DNA from: Bacteroidales bacterium
GTDB lineage: Bacteria; Bacteroidota; Bacteroidia; Bacteroidales; VadinHA17
Assembly: GCA_016709865.1 (NCBI GenBank)
Contig: JADJLX010000005.1
Coordinates: 1,874,375-1,938,374, forward strand
Direction: 5' to 3'
Length of the DNA: 64,000 bases
The position numbers and the translations under genes were made by a program. Position 1 is the first letter of the stretch; each line of letters begins with the position of its first letter. Below are positions 45,045 to 53,488 of the stretch, piece after piece. Under the pieces are notes generated by a model that worked only from the letters and a program-made list of their open reading frames with translations, made no database searches and was not told where the DNA came from.

Positions 45045-46016
45045 ATGTTCAACAAAGAGACCGAATATGCCATGCGTGGATTAGTGTATATCCAAGTGCA
45101 GAATTATGCTGGTATAAGGCCCGGGACTTATGAAATTTCACGGGAGATATGTGCTCCCCGGTTCTTTACTGCGAAGATCCTTCAACGGCTTGTAAGAATG
45201 GGATTGCTAAGGTCATTTAAAGGAAAGAATGGCGGGTTTTATTTTGATGCCGACAAACCCGAACTCACAATTAAAGAATTAATTTATGCAGTTGAAGGGG
45301 ACAAGAAAATTACCGGTTGTGGATTTGGCCTTGAAATCTGCGGATCAGATAATCAATGTTCGATACATGACCAGTATGTTCCCATCAGGGAGGCTATTGA
45401 AAAACTAATTTCTACAGAAACAATCCAGTCTCTGGCTTTAAAGCAGGAAGAAGCAGGGGAAAAATTTAATTTGGAAAAAATCAATATAAAAAGACTTATG
45501 AGAAATGTAACAAAAATTTTATCAGATGAACATCAGAACATTGTCAAAGTAACCGATATTGTTTTGAATGAATGCGACCAGATGGAAAAGGGTAAAAGTA
45601 CCAACAATGCATTTTTTGAAAAAGTGATTCTTTTCATTCAGAAGTATGCCGACGGATTCCACCATAAAAAAGAAGAGGATATTCTGTTTAAAACTATGCT
45701 TAGCAGTCTCGATAATATGCATTGCAACCCTATTCCTGTAATGTTAAATGAGCACGATGAAGGAAGGGAGTATGTAAAATATATGATTGAAGCCCTCAGC
45801 CAGAATAATAAGGAAGGACTAATTGAAAATGCCAGAGGATATTGCCATCTGCTGCAGGATCATATTTATAAGGAAGACAATATTTTATACCCTATGGCAG
45901 AACAATCGCTTAACGAGGAACAGAAAAAACAGGTTGAAGATTCATATAAGGAAGTTAAAGTTGTCGAATATTTAGATACAGATATTCATACGTTTATTGA
46001 CAATCTAAAAAAATGA
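45045..46016 (+). CDS. Rrf2-family regulator fused to a hemerythrin-like domain
   Basis: 323 residues. Residues 1-130 are an Rrf2 winged helix (MFNKETEYAMRGLVYIQVQN, RMGLLRSFKGKNGGFYFD) with the three cluster cysteines Cys92, Cys99 and Cys105. Residues about 165-310 form a hemerythrin-type helical bundle with the di-iron motifs FHHKKEEDILF, LNEHDEGREYV and HLLQDHIYKEDNILYPM. Rrf2 proteins sense NO or Fe-S status and hemerythrins bind O2 or NO, so this is probably a dual sensor controlling the divergent nar cluster (inference from position). Confidence 0.9.
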   Translation: MFNKETEYAMRGLVYIQVQNYAGIRPGTYEISREICAPRFFTAKILQRLVRMGLLRSFKGKNGGFYFDADKPELTIKELIYAVEGDKKITGCGFGLEICGSDNQCSIHDQYVPIREAIEKLISTETIQSLALKQEEAGEKFNLEKINIKRLMRNVTKILSDEHQNIVKVTDIVLNECDQMEKGKSTNNAFFEKVILFIQKYADGFHHKKEEDILFKTMLSSLDNMHCNPIPVMLNEHDEGREYVKYMIEALSQNNKEGLIENARGYCHLLQDHIYKEDNILYPMAEQSLNEEQKKQVEDSYKEVKVVEYLDTDIHTFIDNLKK

Positions 46017-46202
46017 AATATTCCGGATCCTGCCTGCAGCTGTAATCCTTAAGTATTTCAAGAAATATATTATTTAGAAGAAGGATTTTAATATTCCTAT
46101 AAATATGTGGATCCCAAAATATTGTAATATGTTATATCCGTAGATTTATTCCACATACAATCTTTCTTTTGAGCGAAAACAATAATGAACAGCTGAATTA
46201 TA

Positions 46203-46652
46203 TCAGGGAATAAGTGTCCTGAGAAATGATTTTACTCCCGGGTAATTTTCAACAATCCTGTAAACATCACATTCGCGACAGTCTTTATTTAAACACGATG
46301 AACCTTTTTCTGAGGCAGCCCAGCAAGGAGATTTATCACTTACATATGCTTCGCATTTTTCACGTACGGCAACATCGCAGTTCGTTACGGCCCAGCATGG
46401 AACCATTGCAAATAATGATCTTATCCCGGCAATATTTAAACCATCGTCAACCAGTAACTTGTGTATATATTTCAATCTTAAAATATCTACCTGGGAAAAT
46501 AAATTCCGACCGGATTTTTTCTTAAATGGGATTATAAGTCCTTTGTCAATGTATTGTCTTATAGAATGAACTGGTATTCCGGAAAGACTTGCTGCTGTAC
46601 TCAGAGTGTATACAGGAGTGGTGCTGTTAATAATATTCATTTCCGAAACCAT
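46203..46652 (-). CDS. MerR-family regulator with cysteine-rich C-terminus
   Basis: 149 residues. The N-terminal winged helix (TLSTAASLSGIPVHSIRQYI, GLIIPFKKKSGRNLFSQVDI) is MerR-like. The last 60 residues hold seven cysteines (PCW, NC, KC, PCW, SC, DC, EC), suggesting a metal or iron-sulfur site. There is no dimerisation helix of the usual MerR length. A nearby nitrate cluster makes redox or NO sensing likely, but nothing shows its target. Confidence 0.82.
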   Translation of the reverse strand: MVSEMNIINSTTPVYTLSTAASLSGIPVHSIRQYIDKGLIIPFKKKSGRNLFSQVDILRLKYIHKLLVDDGLNIAGIRSLFAMVPCWAVTNCDVAVREKCEAYVSDKSPCWAASEKGSSCLNKDCRECDVYRIVENYPGVKSFLRTLIP

Positions 46653-47044
46653 AAATCTGGAATATTTTTTACTTCATAAAGTACAAATGTAGCTATTGTT
46701 TCAGGAAATCAACAGTATGTGTGACAAACATGTAATTATTCCCTGTTCATATTGTTAATTATTTAACAAAAAGATATTCAATATGTTATTTATCATATTA
46801 CGTATATTATTCAACTATTTATTTACTTTTGATAAATATATGTGATTTCTTCAGTACCGTTTTTGAGATTTAATCAATTCATTTTTGATATTAACATATT
46901 TCACTCAATTGCGAAACTCAACCCATGCCTCACTCAAAATCCTGAAACAATTCGAAATATCAGGCTTTCAGCTCCGCCTAAAATTTGATCCAATTCAGGT
47001 TCAGATTCTCTTTGTTACATATTGAAATTAATAACTCTGATAAT
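46653..47044. other. Gene-free divergent region between MerR and T9SS protein genes
   Basis: It contains the MerR promoter; the rest is AT-rich without ORFs. The frame of the T9SS protein is open from 46985 but has no signal peptide there. Confidence 0.5.
46684..46713 (-). promoter_or_regulatory. Promoter of the MerR gene
   Basis: On the minus strand TACATTTG (46684-46691) is an exact -7 box, with a GTTG -33 box (46710-46713) 18 nt away, about 30 nt before the start codon. Confidence 0.6.
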
Positions 47045-47539
47045 ATGAAATCCGCTCTTCTATCTATCCTTTTAATGGTATGCGGCATACCAATCAACGC
47101 CCAGCAAGCCATCTCTTCTTCTGGCGGTAATGCTTCCGGCAGCGGTGGTTCTGTAAGTTACTCCGTTGGACAGGTGGCCTATACTAACCAAACAGGCTCA
47201 AATGGTTCAGCAATACAGGGGGTTCAGCAACCCTTTGAGATTTCTGTTGAGACCTCCATTGAGGAAGCCAATGATGTGTCCCTTGAATTCGTTGTATATC
47301 CCAATCCTGTAACAGATTACCTGATTCTTAAAATCAATGGCATCATAGAGACGCGATGCATCGCGTCTCTATACAATATAAACGGTATCATCCTGCAGAC
47401 AATAAAGGTTGAAACAAATGAAACTACAATTCCAATGCAGGGATATTCGTCGGGCACCTATTTTTTAAAGCTATCGAAAACGATGCAAAATTTTGTGTCG
47501 ACACGGGTAATCAAAACCTTTAAAATAGTTAAACATTGA
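47045..47539 (+). CDS. Small type IX secretion (T9SS type A sorting domain) protein
   Basis: 164 residues with signal peptide MKSALLSILLMVCGIPINA, a short Gly/Ser-rich body (SGGNASGSGGSVSYSVGQVA) and a C-terminal sorting domain (VVYPNPVTDYLILKI, SLYNINGIILQTIKV, GYSSGTYFLKLS). It is exported through the outer membrane by T9SS and surface-attached. A perfect 28-nt palindrome sits inside the sorting domain and is read through in frame as ETRCIAS. Confidence 0.85.
   Translation: MKSALLSILLMVCGIPINAQQAISSSGGNASGSGGSVSYSVGQVAYTNQTGSNGSAIQGVQQPFEISVETSIEEANDVSLEFVVYPNPVTDYLILKINGIIETRCIASLYNINGIILQTIKVETNETTIPMQGYSSGTYFLKLSKTMQNFVSTRVIKTFKIVKH
47345..47372. repeat. 28-nt perfect palindrome inside the T9SS protein gene
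   Basis: ATAGAGACGCGATG and its exact complement form a 28-nt palindrome. A related element lies after the gene at 47542-47569, so this is a mobile or REP-like short repeat. Confidence 0.85.
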
Positions 47540-47541
47540 TG

Positions 47542-47569
47542 GTAGAGACGCCATGCTTGGCGTCTCTAC
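47542..47569. repeat. Related hairpin repeat after the T9SS protein gene
   Basis: 12-bp perfect arms (GTAGAGACGCCA / TGGCGTCTCTAC) enclose TGCT. It shares the AGAGACGC arms with 47345-47372. No T-run follows, so it is not a standard terminator. Confidence 0.8.
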
Positions 47570-47610
47570 ACAAAACATATACAAGAATTGAATAAATTAA
47601 ACAAAACCAT

Positions 47611-50600
47611 ATGAAAAAATTATTTACCCTCCTGACAGCAGTAATAATCGCTGCAACAGTTTTTTCCCAGGCCCCTTCAAAATTCAGTTATCAGGCTGTT
47701 ATACGAAACTCAGGTGGAGTTTTGGTACAGAGCCAGGCAGTTGGAATTAAGATCAGTATTTTGCAGGGATCTGCAATAGGCTCCGCTGTATATGCAGAAA
47801 CACACACTATTACAACTAATTCAAACGGTCTTGTAACCCTGGAGATTGGCTCAGGTTCTGTTTTTAGCGGCAATTTTGGCTCTATCGACTGGAGCAACGG
47901 GCCATATTTTCTGCTTACGGAAACAGATCCCACAGGTGGAACAAGTTACACAATAAGCGGTTCAAGCGAATTGGTAAGTGTGCCTTATGCCCTCTATGCA
48001 AAAAATGCTGAAACAGCTGATTACAATAATCTCTCAAATCTGCCAGCCTTGTTTAATGGTGCTTATAGTAGTTTAACAGGTACCCCTGTTATTCCGACAA
48101 CAACCAGTCAGCTGACAAATAACTCAGGATTTCTGACTTCTTACACAGAAACTGATCCAGTTTTTTCAGGATTTATAAATATTACCTCGCCTGCAAATAA
48201 CCAATTATTAAAATATAATTCTGTTTCAGGCAAATGGGAAAACTGGACTTCCAATTTTCTTACAGGTTTTACAGAAACTGATCCCTTATGGACCTCAGCC
48301 AGTTTAAACTATTACACAAAAAGCCAGACAGATGTACTTATTGCCGGTCATGCCCATGATGATGCTTCGACAACAGTAAGCGGATTTATGAGTGGAACCG
48401 ATAAAACTAAACTAGACGGATTAACAAATGCAGATGGTTCTGAAACCGTAGTAACTTCTGGTACCAATGTCTCAGTTACAGGTTCCGGAACCACCGGCAG
48501 CCCATATATTATTAATGCGGCAGGAAGCAATGGCTGGAACCTGACAGGAAATGCGGGTACTGTTGATGGTACAAATTTTATTGGTACTACTGACGGAGCT
48601 CCTTTTAATATAAGGGTCAATAATCAAAAAGCCGGAAGAATAGATCCTGCTTTATTTAATTCTTTTTATGGTTTGCTGGCAGGCAATTCCAACACCACCG
48701 GAAGTGCTAACGTTGCTATTGGAAGCGGGGCACTCCGCTCCAATACCATTGGAGCAGGTAATACTGCCAGCGGAACAAATGCACTTTACTCCAATACTGA
48801 AGGACAAGGCAATACTGCAACCGGAAGTAGTGCACTCAATTCAAACACCACCGGAAACAGAAATACAGCTACCGGTCTTTTAGCTCTCAGAGCAAATACA
48901 ACTGGATATTATAATACTGCAACAGGCTATGCCGCATTATATTCACAAACCACAGGATTCGAAAATACTGCCTATGGTTACCAGGCACTTAACAACCTCA
49001 CAACATCATACAGAAATACAGCTACCGGATTCCAATCTCTTTATTCCAACACTGGATATGATAATGCTGGTTTTGGATATCAGGCACTTGCTGATAACAC
49101 GACCGGAGTATCAAATACAGCCACCGGAAGTAATTCCAACAGGTTTAACACCACAGGGTCAGCTAATACATCAGCCGGATATTCTTCACTTTATTCAAAC
49201 ACACAAGGCTATTCCAATACTGCTATTGGATATCAGACGCTCTATACAAATACCACAGGAAATTCAAATACTGCATTGGGATATGATGCAGATGTAAGCA
49301 CGGGTGCACTAACCAATGCTACTGCAATTGGTGCAGGCTCGATCGTAAATACGAGTAATTCCGTTCAGTTAGGCAATTCATCTGTAACAAAGGTTTATGC
49401 CGGAACAGGTAACACAGCCACACTTATTGCGGGAGGCTTGCAGATGACAGGAGGAATGCCCGGAGTAGGCAAAGTACTTACTTCAGATGCGAGCGGAGTG
49501 GCTTCATGGACAGCCCCCGCTGCAGGAGTAAATGCCGACTGGAATGCAGTTAGCGGAGCTTCAGAAATTTTAAATAAACCCGTACTTGCTATAGTTGCCA
49601 CAACTGGTAGCTATACTGATTTGACCAATACGCCTGTTGTAGATGGTTCTGAAACTAAAGTACAATCCGGAGCCAATGTTTCAGTTACAGGTTCCGGTAC
49701 TACCGGAAGCCCCTATATTATTAATGCAGCAGGAAGCAGTGGCTGGGGCCTCACAGGAAATGCAGGCACTGTTAATGGTATAAATTTTATTGGAACCACG
49801 GATAATGTACCATTAAACTTCAGAGTAAATGGCCAGGTAGCAGGCAAAATTTTCCCGGCAAACAATGATACATATTTTGGATACCAAACAGGTCTTGCTA
49901 ATACAACCGGTAACGGAAACACTGGATTTGGACATCAGGTTCTTATATCTAACACATCTGGAAATGACAATGTTGCATCCGGATATCATGCACTAAGATA
50001 TAATACAACAGGGAGCTCAAACAGTGCATATGGTACGATCGCCCATTTTTCCAACACTTCAGGAAGTAACAATACTGCAATTGGGAACGCTGCCTTATAT
50101 TCTAACACTACAGGAAATTCAAATACTGCATTGGGAAACTATGCCGATGTAAGTACCGGGAGCCTGACCAATGCCACTGCAATTGGTGCTAGTGCTATTG
50201 TAACAGCTAGCAATAGTATTCAACTTGGCGATGCTGCAGTAACCCAAGTCTTTGCTGGAACAGGAACTACTGCTACGCTAATAGCAGGTGGTCTTCAAAT
50301 AAAAGGTGGAACACCAGCAGCAGGCAAGGTACTCACTTCGGATGCAACAGGTGTTGCAACATGGCAGGCTGCAGGTGGAGGAGGCGGATGGAGCCTTACT
50401 GGAAATGCCGGTACTGTAGATGGGACAAATTTTATTGGTACAACAGATAATATTCCTCTCAACTTCAGGGTAAACAATCAAAAAGCCGGAAGAATTGATG
50501 GGGCACAGCAAGTTACCTTCTATGGGTATCAAGCAGGCAACTCAAATTCTACCTCAACAAACTCTGCTTTTGGCTATCAGGCGCTGTATACAAATACCTC

Positions 50601-51744
50601 GGGCGGGAACAATACTGCTATTGGCCGAATGTCAATGATGTATAATACTACCGGAGGTTCAAATACAGTTATGGGTAACCTGGCACTACTCTCTAATACC
50701 ACTGGAGACAATAACGTAGCAATAGGTGATAATAGTGCAGTATCAAATTCTACAGGACGATATAATATTGCAATTGGTTCCTTTGCGCTTAACTCAAATT
50801 GGGTTGGATCCTACGCCACGGCTATAGGTGCGAGAGCAATGTATTATTCCAATAGCACCATGACCCCATTTACTAATTTTAATGTGGCTGTTGGATTTGA
50901 AGCCCTTAGAGGGTCAACAAATGCCGCTGCAAATACAGGAAATGCGAATACCGTAGTTGGATATCAGTCGATGTTAAGTAATACAACAGGAGTCGATAAT
51001 ACTGCCAGCGGATTTTCCTCCCTTTTTTCTAATACAACCGGAAATTTGAATACTTCATACGGAAGCGTTGCACTTTACTCTAATGCTACTGGAAGCAGAA
51101 ATACAGCGATTGGGACTAGTGCACTTATCAATGCTACAATGAACGACAATACTGCACTTGGGAGAGGTGCCGGTAGTAATATTACAATAGGAAGTAATAA
51201 TATTGCAATAGGCAGTAATGCCCAGGTACCCACACCTAACGCCAGCAACCAGGTAAGAATCGGAGATGCAAATATCACCTATGCGGGCATACAGGTGGCC
51301 TGGACAGTCACCTCAGATAAACGATTCAAATCAGACATTCAGGAATCAAACCTGGGATTGGATTTTATTACCAGCCTGAAACCTGTATCATATTCCCGTA
51401 TCAACGATGTCAGCAAAAAACGTGAATATGGTTTAATTGCACAGGATCTGGAGGAATCATTGAGCATGTCAGGTGCAACCAATAATGGTATTATTGCAAA
51501 AGACGATGAGGGCATGTACAGCGTTCGTTATAATGATTTAATGGCCCCAATGATTAAAGCTATCCAGGAACAGCAACAATTGATAAAAAGTTTGCAGGAA
51601 GAAATCGGGCAGTTGAAAGGCCAGAATGAACAAAAACAGTCGATACTGAGCATACTGGAAGTCGAAAATGCTGCAATTAAATCGGATCTTGAAAATCGTT
51701 TGAAAGTACTTGAGGAGCTGATCGCAAAAACTGCACAAAAGTAA
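47611..51744 (+). CDS. Giant YadA-head-like repeat protein with S74 intramolecular chaperone domain, 1377 aa
   Basis: Signal peptide (MKKLFTLLTAVIIAATVFSQ), an N-terminal beta domain (SYQAVIRNSGGVLVQSQAVG to about 135), then dozens of 14-residue head repeats of the NTTGNSNTAIGY.AL type that form left-handed beta-roll trimers. A spacer module (SGTNVSVTGSGTTGSPYIIN, WNLTGNAGTVDGTNFIGTTD) recurs three times. The C-terminus has an S74 peptidase/chaperone domain (SDKRFKSDIQESNLGLDFIT, YGLIAQDLEESL; from about residue 1233) and a coiled coil. In phage tail spikes this domain assists trimerisation and then cleaves itself before the Ser of SDxRxK. No T9SS or YadA anchor is seen. Confidence 0.92.
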   Translation: MKKLFTLLTAVIIAATVFSQAPSKFSYQAVIRNSGGVLVQSQAVGIKISILQGSAIGSAVYAETHTITTNSNGLVTLEIGSGSVFSGNFGSIDWSNGPYFLLTETDPTGGTSYTISGSSELVSVPYALYAKNAETADYNNLSNLPALFNGAYSSLTGTPVIPTTTSQLTNNSGFLTSYTETDPVFSGFINITSPANNQLLKYNSVSGKWENWTSNFLTGFTETDPLWTSASLNYYTKSQTDVLIAGHAHDDASTTVSGFMSGTDKTKLDGLTNADGSETVVTSGTNVSVTGSGTTGSPYIINAAGSNGWNLTGNAGTVDGTNFIGTTDGAPFNIRVNNQKAGRIDPALFNSFYGLLAGNSNTTGSANVAIGSGALRSNTIGAGNTASGTNALYSNTEGQGNTATGSSALNSNTTGNRNTATGLLALRANTTGYYNTATGYAALYSQTTGFENTAYGYQALNNLTTSYRNTATGFQSLYSNTGYDNAGFGYQALADNTTGVSNTATGSNSNRFNTTGSANTSAGYSSLYSNTQGYSNTAIGYQTLYTNTTGNSNTALGYDADVSTGALTNATAIGAGSIVNTSNSVQLGNSSVTKVYAGTGNTATLIAGGLQMTGGMPGVGKVLTSDASGVASWTAPAAGVNADWNAVSGASEILNKPVLAIVATTGSYTDLTNTPVVDGSETKVQSGANVSVTGSGTTGSPYIINAAGSSGWGLTGNAGTVNGINFIGTTDNVPLNFRVNGQVAGKIFPANNDTYFGYQTGLANTTGNGNTGFGHQVLISNTSGNDNVASGYHALRYNTTGSSNSAYGTIAHFSNTSGSNNTAIGNAALYSNTTGNSNTALGNYADVSTGSLTNATAIGASAIVTASNSIQLGDAAVTQVFAGTGTTATLIAGGLQIKGGTPAAGKVLTSDATGVATWQAAGGGGGWSLTGNAGTVDGTNFIGTTDNIPLNFRVNNQKAGRIDGAQQVTFYGYQAGNSNSTSTNSAFGYQALYTNTSGGNNTAIGRMSMMYNTTGGSNTVMGNLALLSNTTGDNNVAIGDNSAVSNSTGRYNIAIGSFALNSNWVGSYATAIGARAMYYSNSTMTPFTNFNVAVGFEALRGSTNAAANTGNANTVVGYQSMLSNTTGVDNTASGFSSLFSNTTGNLNTSYGSVALYSNATGSRNTAIGTSALINATMNDNTALGRGAGSNITIGSNNIAIGSNAQVPTPNASNQVRIGDANITYAGIQVAWTVTSDKRFKSDIQESNLGLDFITSLKPVSYSRINDVSKKREYGLIAQDLEESLSMSGATNNGIIAKDDEGMYSVRYNDLMAPMIKAIQEQQQLIKSLQEEIGQLKGQNEQKQSILSILEVENAAIKSDLENRLKVLEELIAKTAQK

Positions 51745-51790
51745 TCTGGTAGGGACATTGACCTGATTTTTGAATGAATAAACGAACCTT

Positions 51791-52375
51791 ATGCCGCCAC
51801 CATTAATCAAAACAGTTATTGATTATTCTCTTACAATAATTTTTCTTCCGCTGCTCATTCCTGTAATGCTGATACTAGCTTTTATTGTCAGATTATCAGG
51901 CGAGGGTCCTGTTATTTACTCTCAGGAACGCATTGGAAGGTTCGGGAAACCCTTTTTTATCTATAAATTCAGATCGATGCACTTTGCTAATAATGGAGGA
52001 GTGCCTCTTGTATCCTGTATAAATGATAAACGATTAACAAAAATCGGAAGGTTCATGAGAAAATATAAAATTGATGAAATCCCTAATTTTATTAATGTTC
52101 TTTATGGCGAAATGTCGCTTATTGGTCCCCGCCCCGAACAAAAATATTATATTGATCAGATCGTTCTAAAAGCTCCTCAATATACATTGATTCAGACTAT
52201 TAAACCAGGAATCTCCTCATGGGGTCAGGTTAAATACGGTTATGCTTCAAATGTAGATGAGATGCTGGAAAGACTTGATTATGATCTCTATTATATGAAA
52301 AACAAATCGTTATGGCTTGATCTGAAAATATTGTATTATACCATTCTGACAATTCTGAAGGGAGAAGGAATTTGA
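51791..52375 (+). CDS. Polyprenyl-phosphate sugar phosphotransferase, small monotopic type
   Basis: 194 residues. One N-terminal hydrophobic hairpin (IDYSLTIIFLPLLIPVMLIL) is followed by GPVIYSQERIGRFGKPFFIY, KFRSMH, DEIPNFINVLYGEMSLIGPR and GISSWGQVKYG, the motifs of the WcaJ/PglC bacterial sugar transferase family. It transfers a sugar phosphate to undecaprenyl phosphate, starting a glycan on the inner leaflet. It lies 46 nt after the S74 protein gene. It is the last intact gene of the window. Confidence 0.93.
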   Translation: MPPPLIKTVIDYSLTIIFLPLLIPVMLILAFIVRLSGEGPVIYSQERIGRFGKPFFIYKFRSMHFANNGGVPLVSCINDKRLTKIGRFMRKYKIDEIPNFINVLYGEMSLIGPRPEQKYYIDQIVLKAPQYTLIQTIKPGISSWGQVKYGYASNVDEMLERLDYDLYYMKNKSLWLDLKILYYTILTILKGEGI

Positions 52376-52481
52376 AGAGGTAAGAAAAGCAATATCCCAA
52401 TCTGGAAAATTTCGTTCTAATTATTTAGCTGAGTGAGAACTTTAATAATCAGGAAATTAACATTTCCCAAGAAGAGATATG

Positions 52482-52890
52482 TTACAAGTTTCCCAAAACA
52501 CAGAAATATGGAATTTCGATAAATTCAATCCGCTTTATTATATCCTTTAACTTTTCATTCCAATCAGCAGGGTATAACTCTTTCAGGGTTCTTTCTAATA
52601 AGTTTTTTATTATTATATAACTCAGTAATTAGAAACCATGTTGGTTTCTCAATTCCTTTTCGGGTTGTATTGATTTCAACGTTGGTATCAAAATAAAGGT
52701 CAAGTACTTTCTTAACAACTTTAGTGTACAACCTTTCCTTTGAGCGATAATAATAATGAACAGCTGATTTATTTACACCAGCCTGCATTGCAATTTGTTG
52801 AAGTGTAGTTCCGTGATATCCGAATAACATGAAGATCTTGTATGCAGAGTCAAATATTCTATCTTCTGTTTTTGCTAATTTTTTAATCAT
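52482..52890 (-). pseudogene. TetR-family regulator, frameshifted
   Basis: Residues 1-60 are a complete TetR helix-turn-helix (DRIFDSAYKIFMLFGYHGTT, GVNKSAVHYYYRSKERL). The frame stops after about 108 residues at IRKNPERVIPC, but an adjacent frame continues sensibly (KELYPADWNEKLKDIIKRIE) to a stop at 52482. One extra A in the run of six at about 52604-52609 explains the shift. It may therefore be an intact gene with a sequencing error. It is the distal gene of the RND/lipid locus. Confidence 0.75.
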
Positions 52891-52937
52891 GTATTTGGTT
52901 CTAAGTTATAAGAAAGCATATGTTTCTCTTTCTGATC

Positions 52938-53471
52938 TTACAGAATTATTCTTTCAGTATTTTTCTTGCCATTTTCAGTCGATATACCTGAAATCTCAAT
53001 ATATTCGAATGATATTGGTATTCCTAAGGGATTATTGGTTGCCTTAATAAATACACTTTCAAGCTCAGAGAGTTGATTATTTATTTCTGAATAAGCCTTG
53101 TAATTGCCTGTTATTGATTTTTTACGATAATTTCAATCCGGCTGAATCTGCTATTTACTAACAGGAATGAAGATTTTGTTTCATCCATCGAAGTACATTT
53201 CAGTCAAAAATCTTCCGCTGAATAAAAGACAATTCCGCAATACTGCCATCCTCTTCATACCTTTCCAATACATCTTTACAGGCCTTTCACTATTCAGAAT
53301 ATTATCTGCTGAGAATTCTGCTTCAAAAATTATTGTGTTTGTATTAAACGACCTCTGAAGGTAGAACAACATTTTATCAGTCTTTGGCGGCAAAGGGTAG
53401 TAAGACTGGGCCTGAGTAGCATACAGATTGATAAATAATAGAATTCCTGTTAGCAAGTGATAATTCATCAT
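52938..53471 (-). pseudogene. DUF4833 protein, frameshifted
   Basis: A signal peptide (MMNYHLLTGILLFINLYATQ) and the family start (PLPPKTDKMLFYLQRSFNTN, FEAEFSADNILN, VKMYW) are in one frame; YEEDGSIAELSFIQRKIF is in the next; and FIKATNNPLGIPISFEYIEI followed by GISTENGKKNTERIIL ends it in a third. Adding one A to an AAA run after the codon for Trp restores the first junction. The function of DUF4833 is not established; the family occurs with lipid head-group genes in Bacteroidetes. Confidence 0.75.
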
Positions 53472-53488
53472 ACTTTTATTAAAAACAT

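Noticed and set aside
48660..51200. Tandem repeats resembling a CRISPR-like or minisatellite array
   Set aside because: The periodicity is about 42 nt, in frame, and encodes YadA-type head repeats; it is coding repeat, not CRISPR.
51300..51744. Prophage tail gene based on the S74 domain
   Set aside because: No other phage structural gene is nearby, the protein has a Sec signal peptide, and S74 domains occur in Bacteroidota surface proteins.
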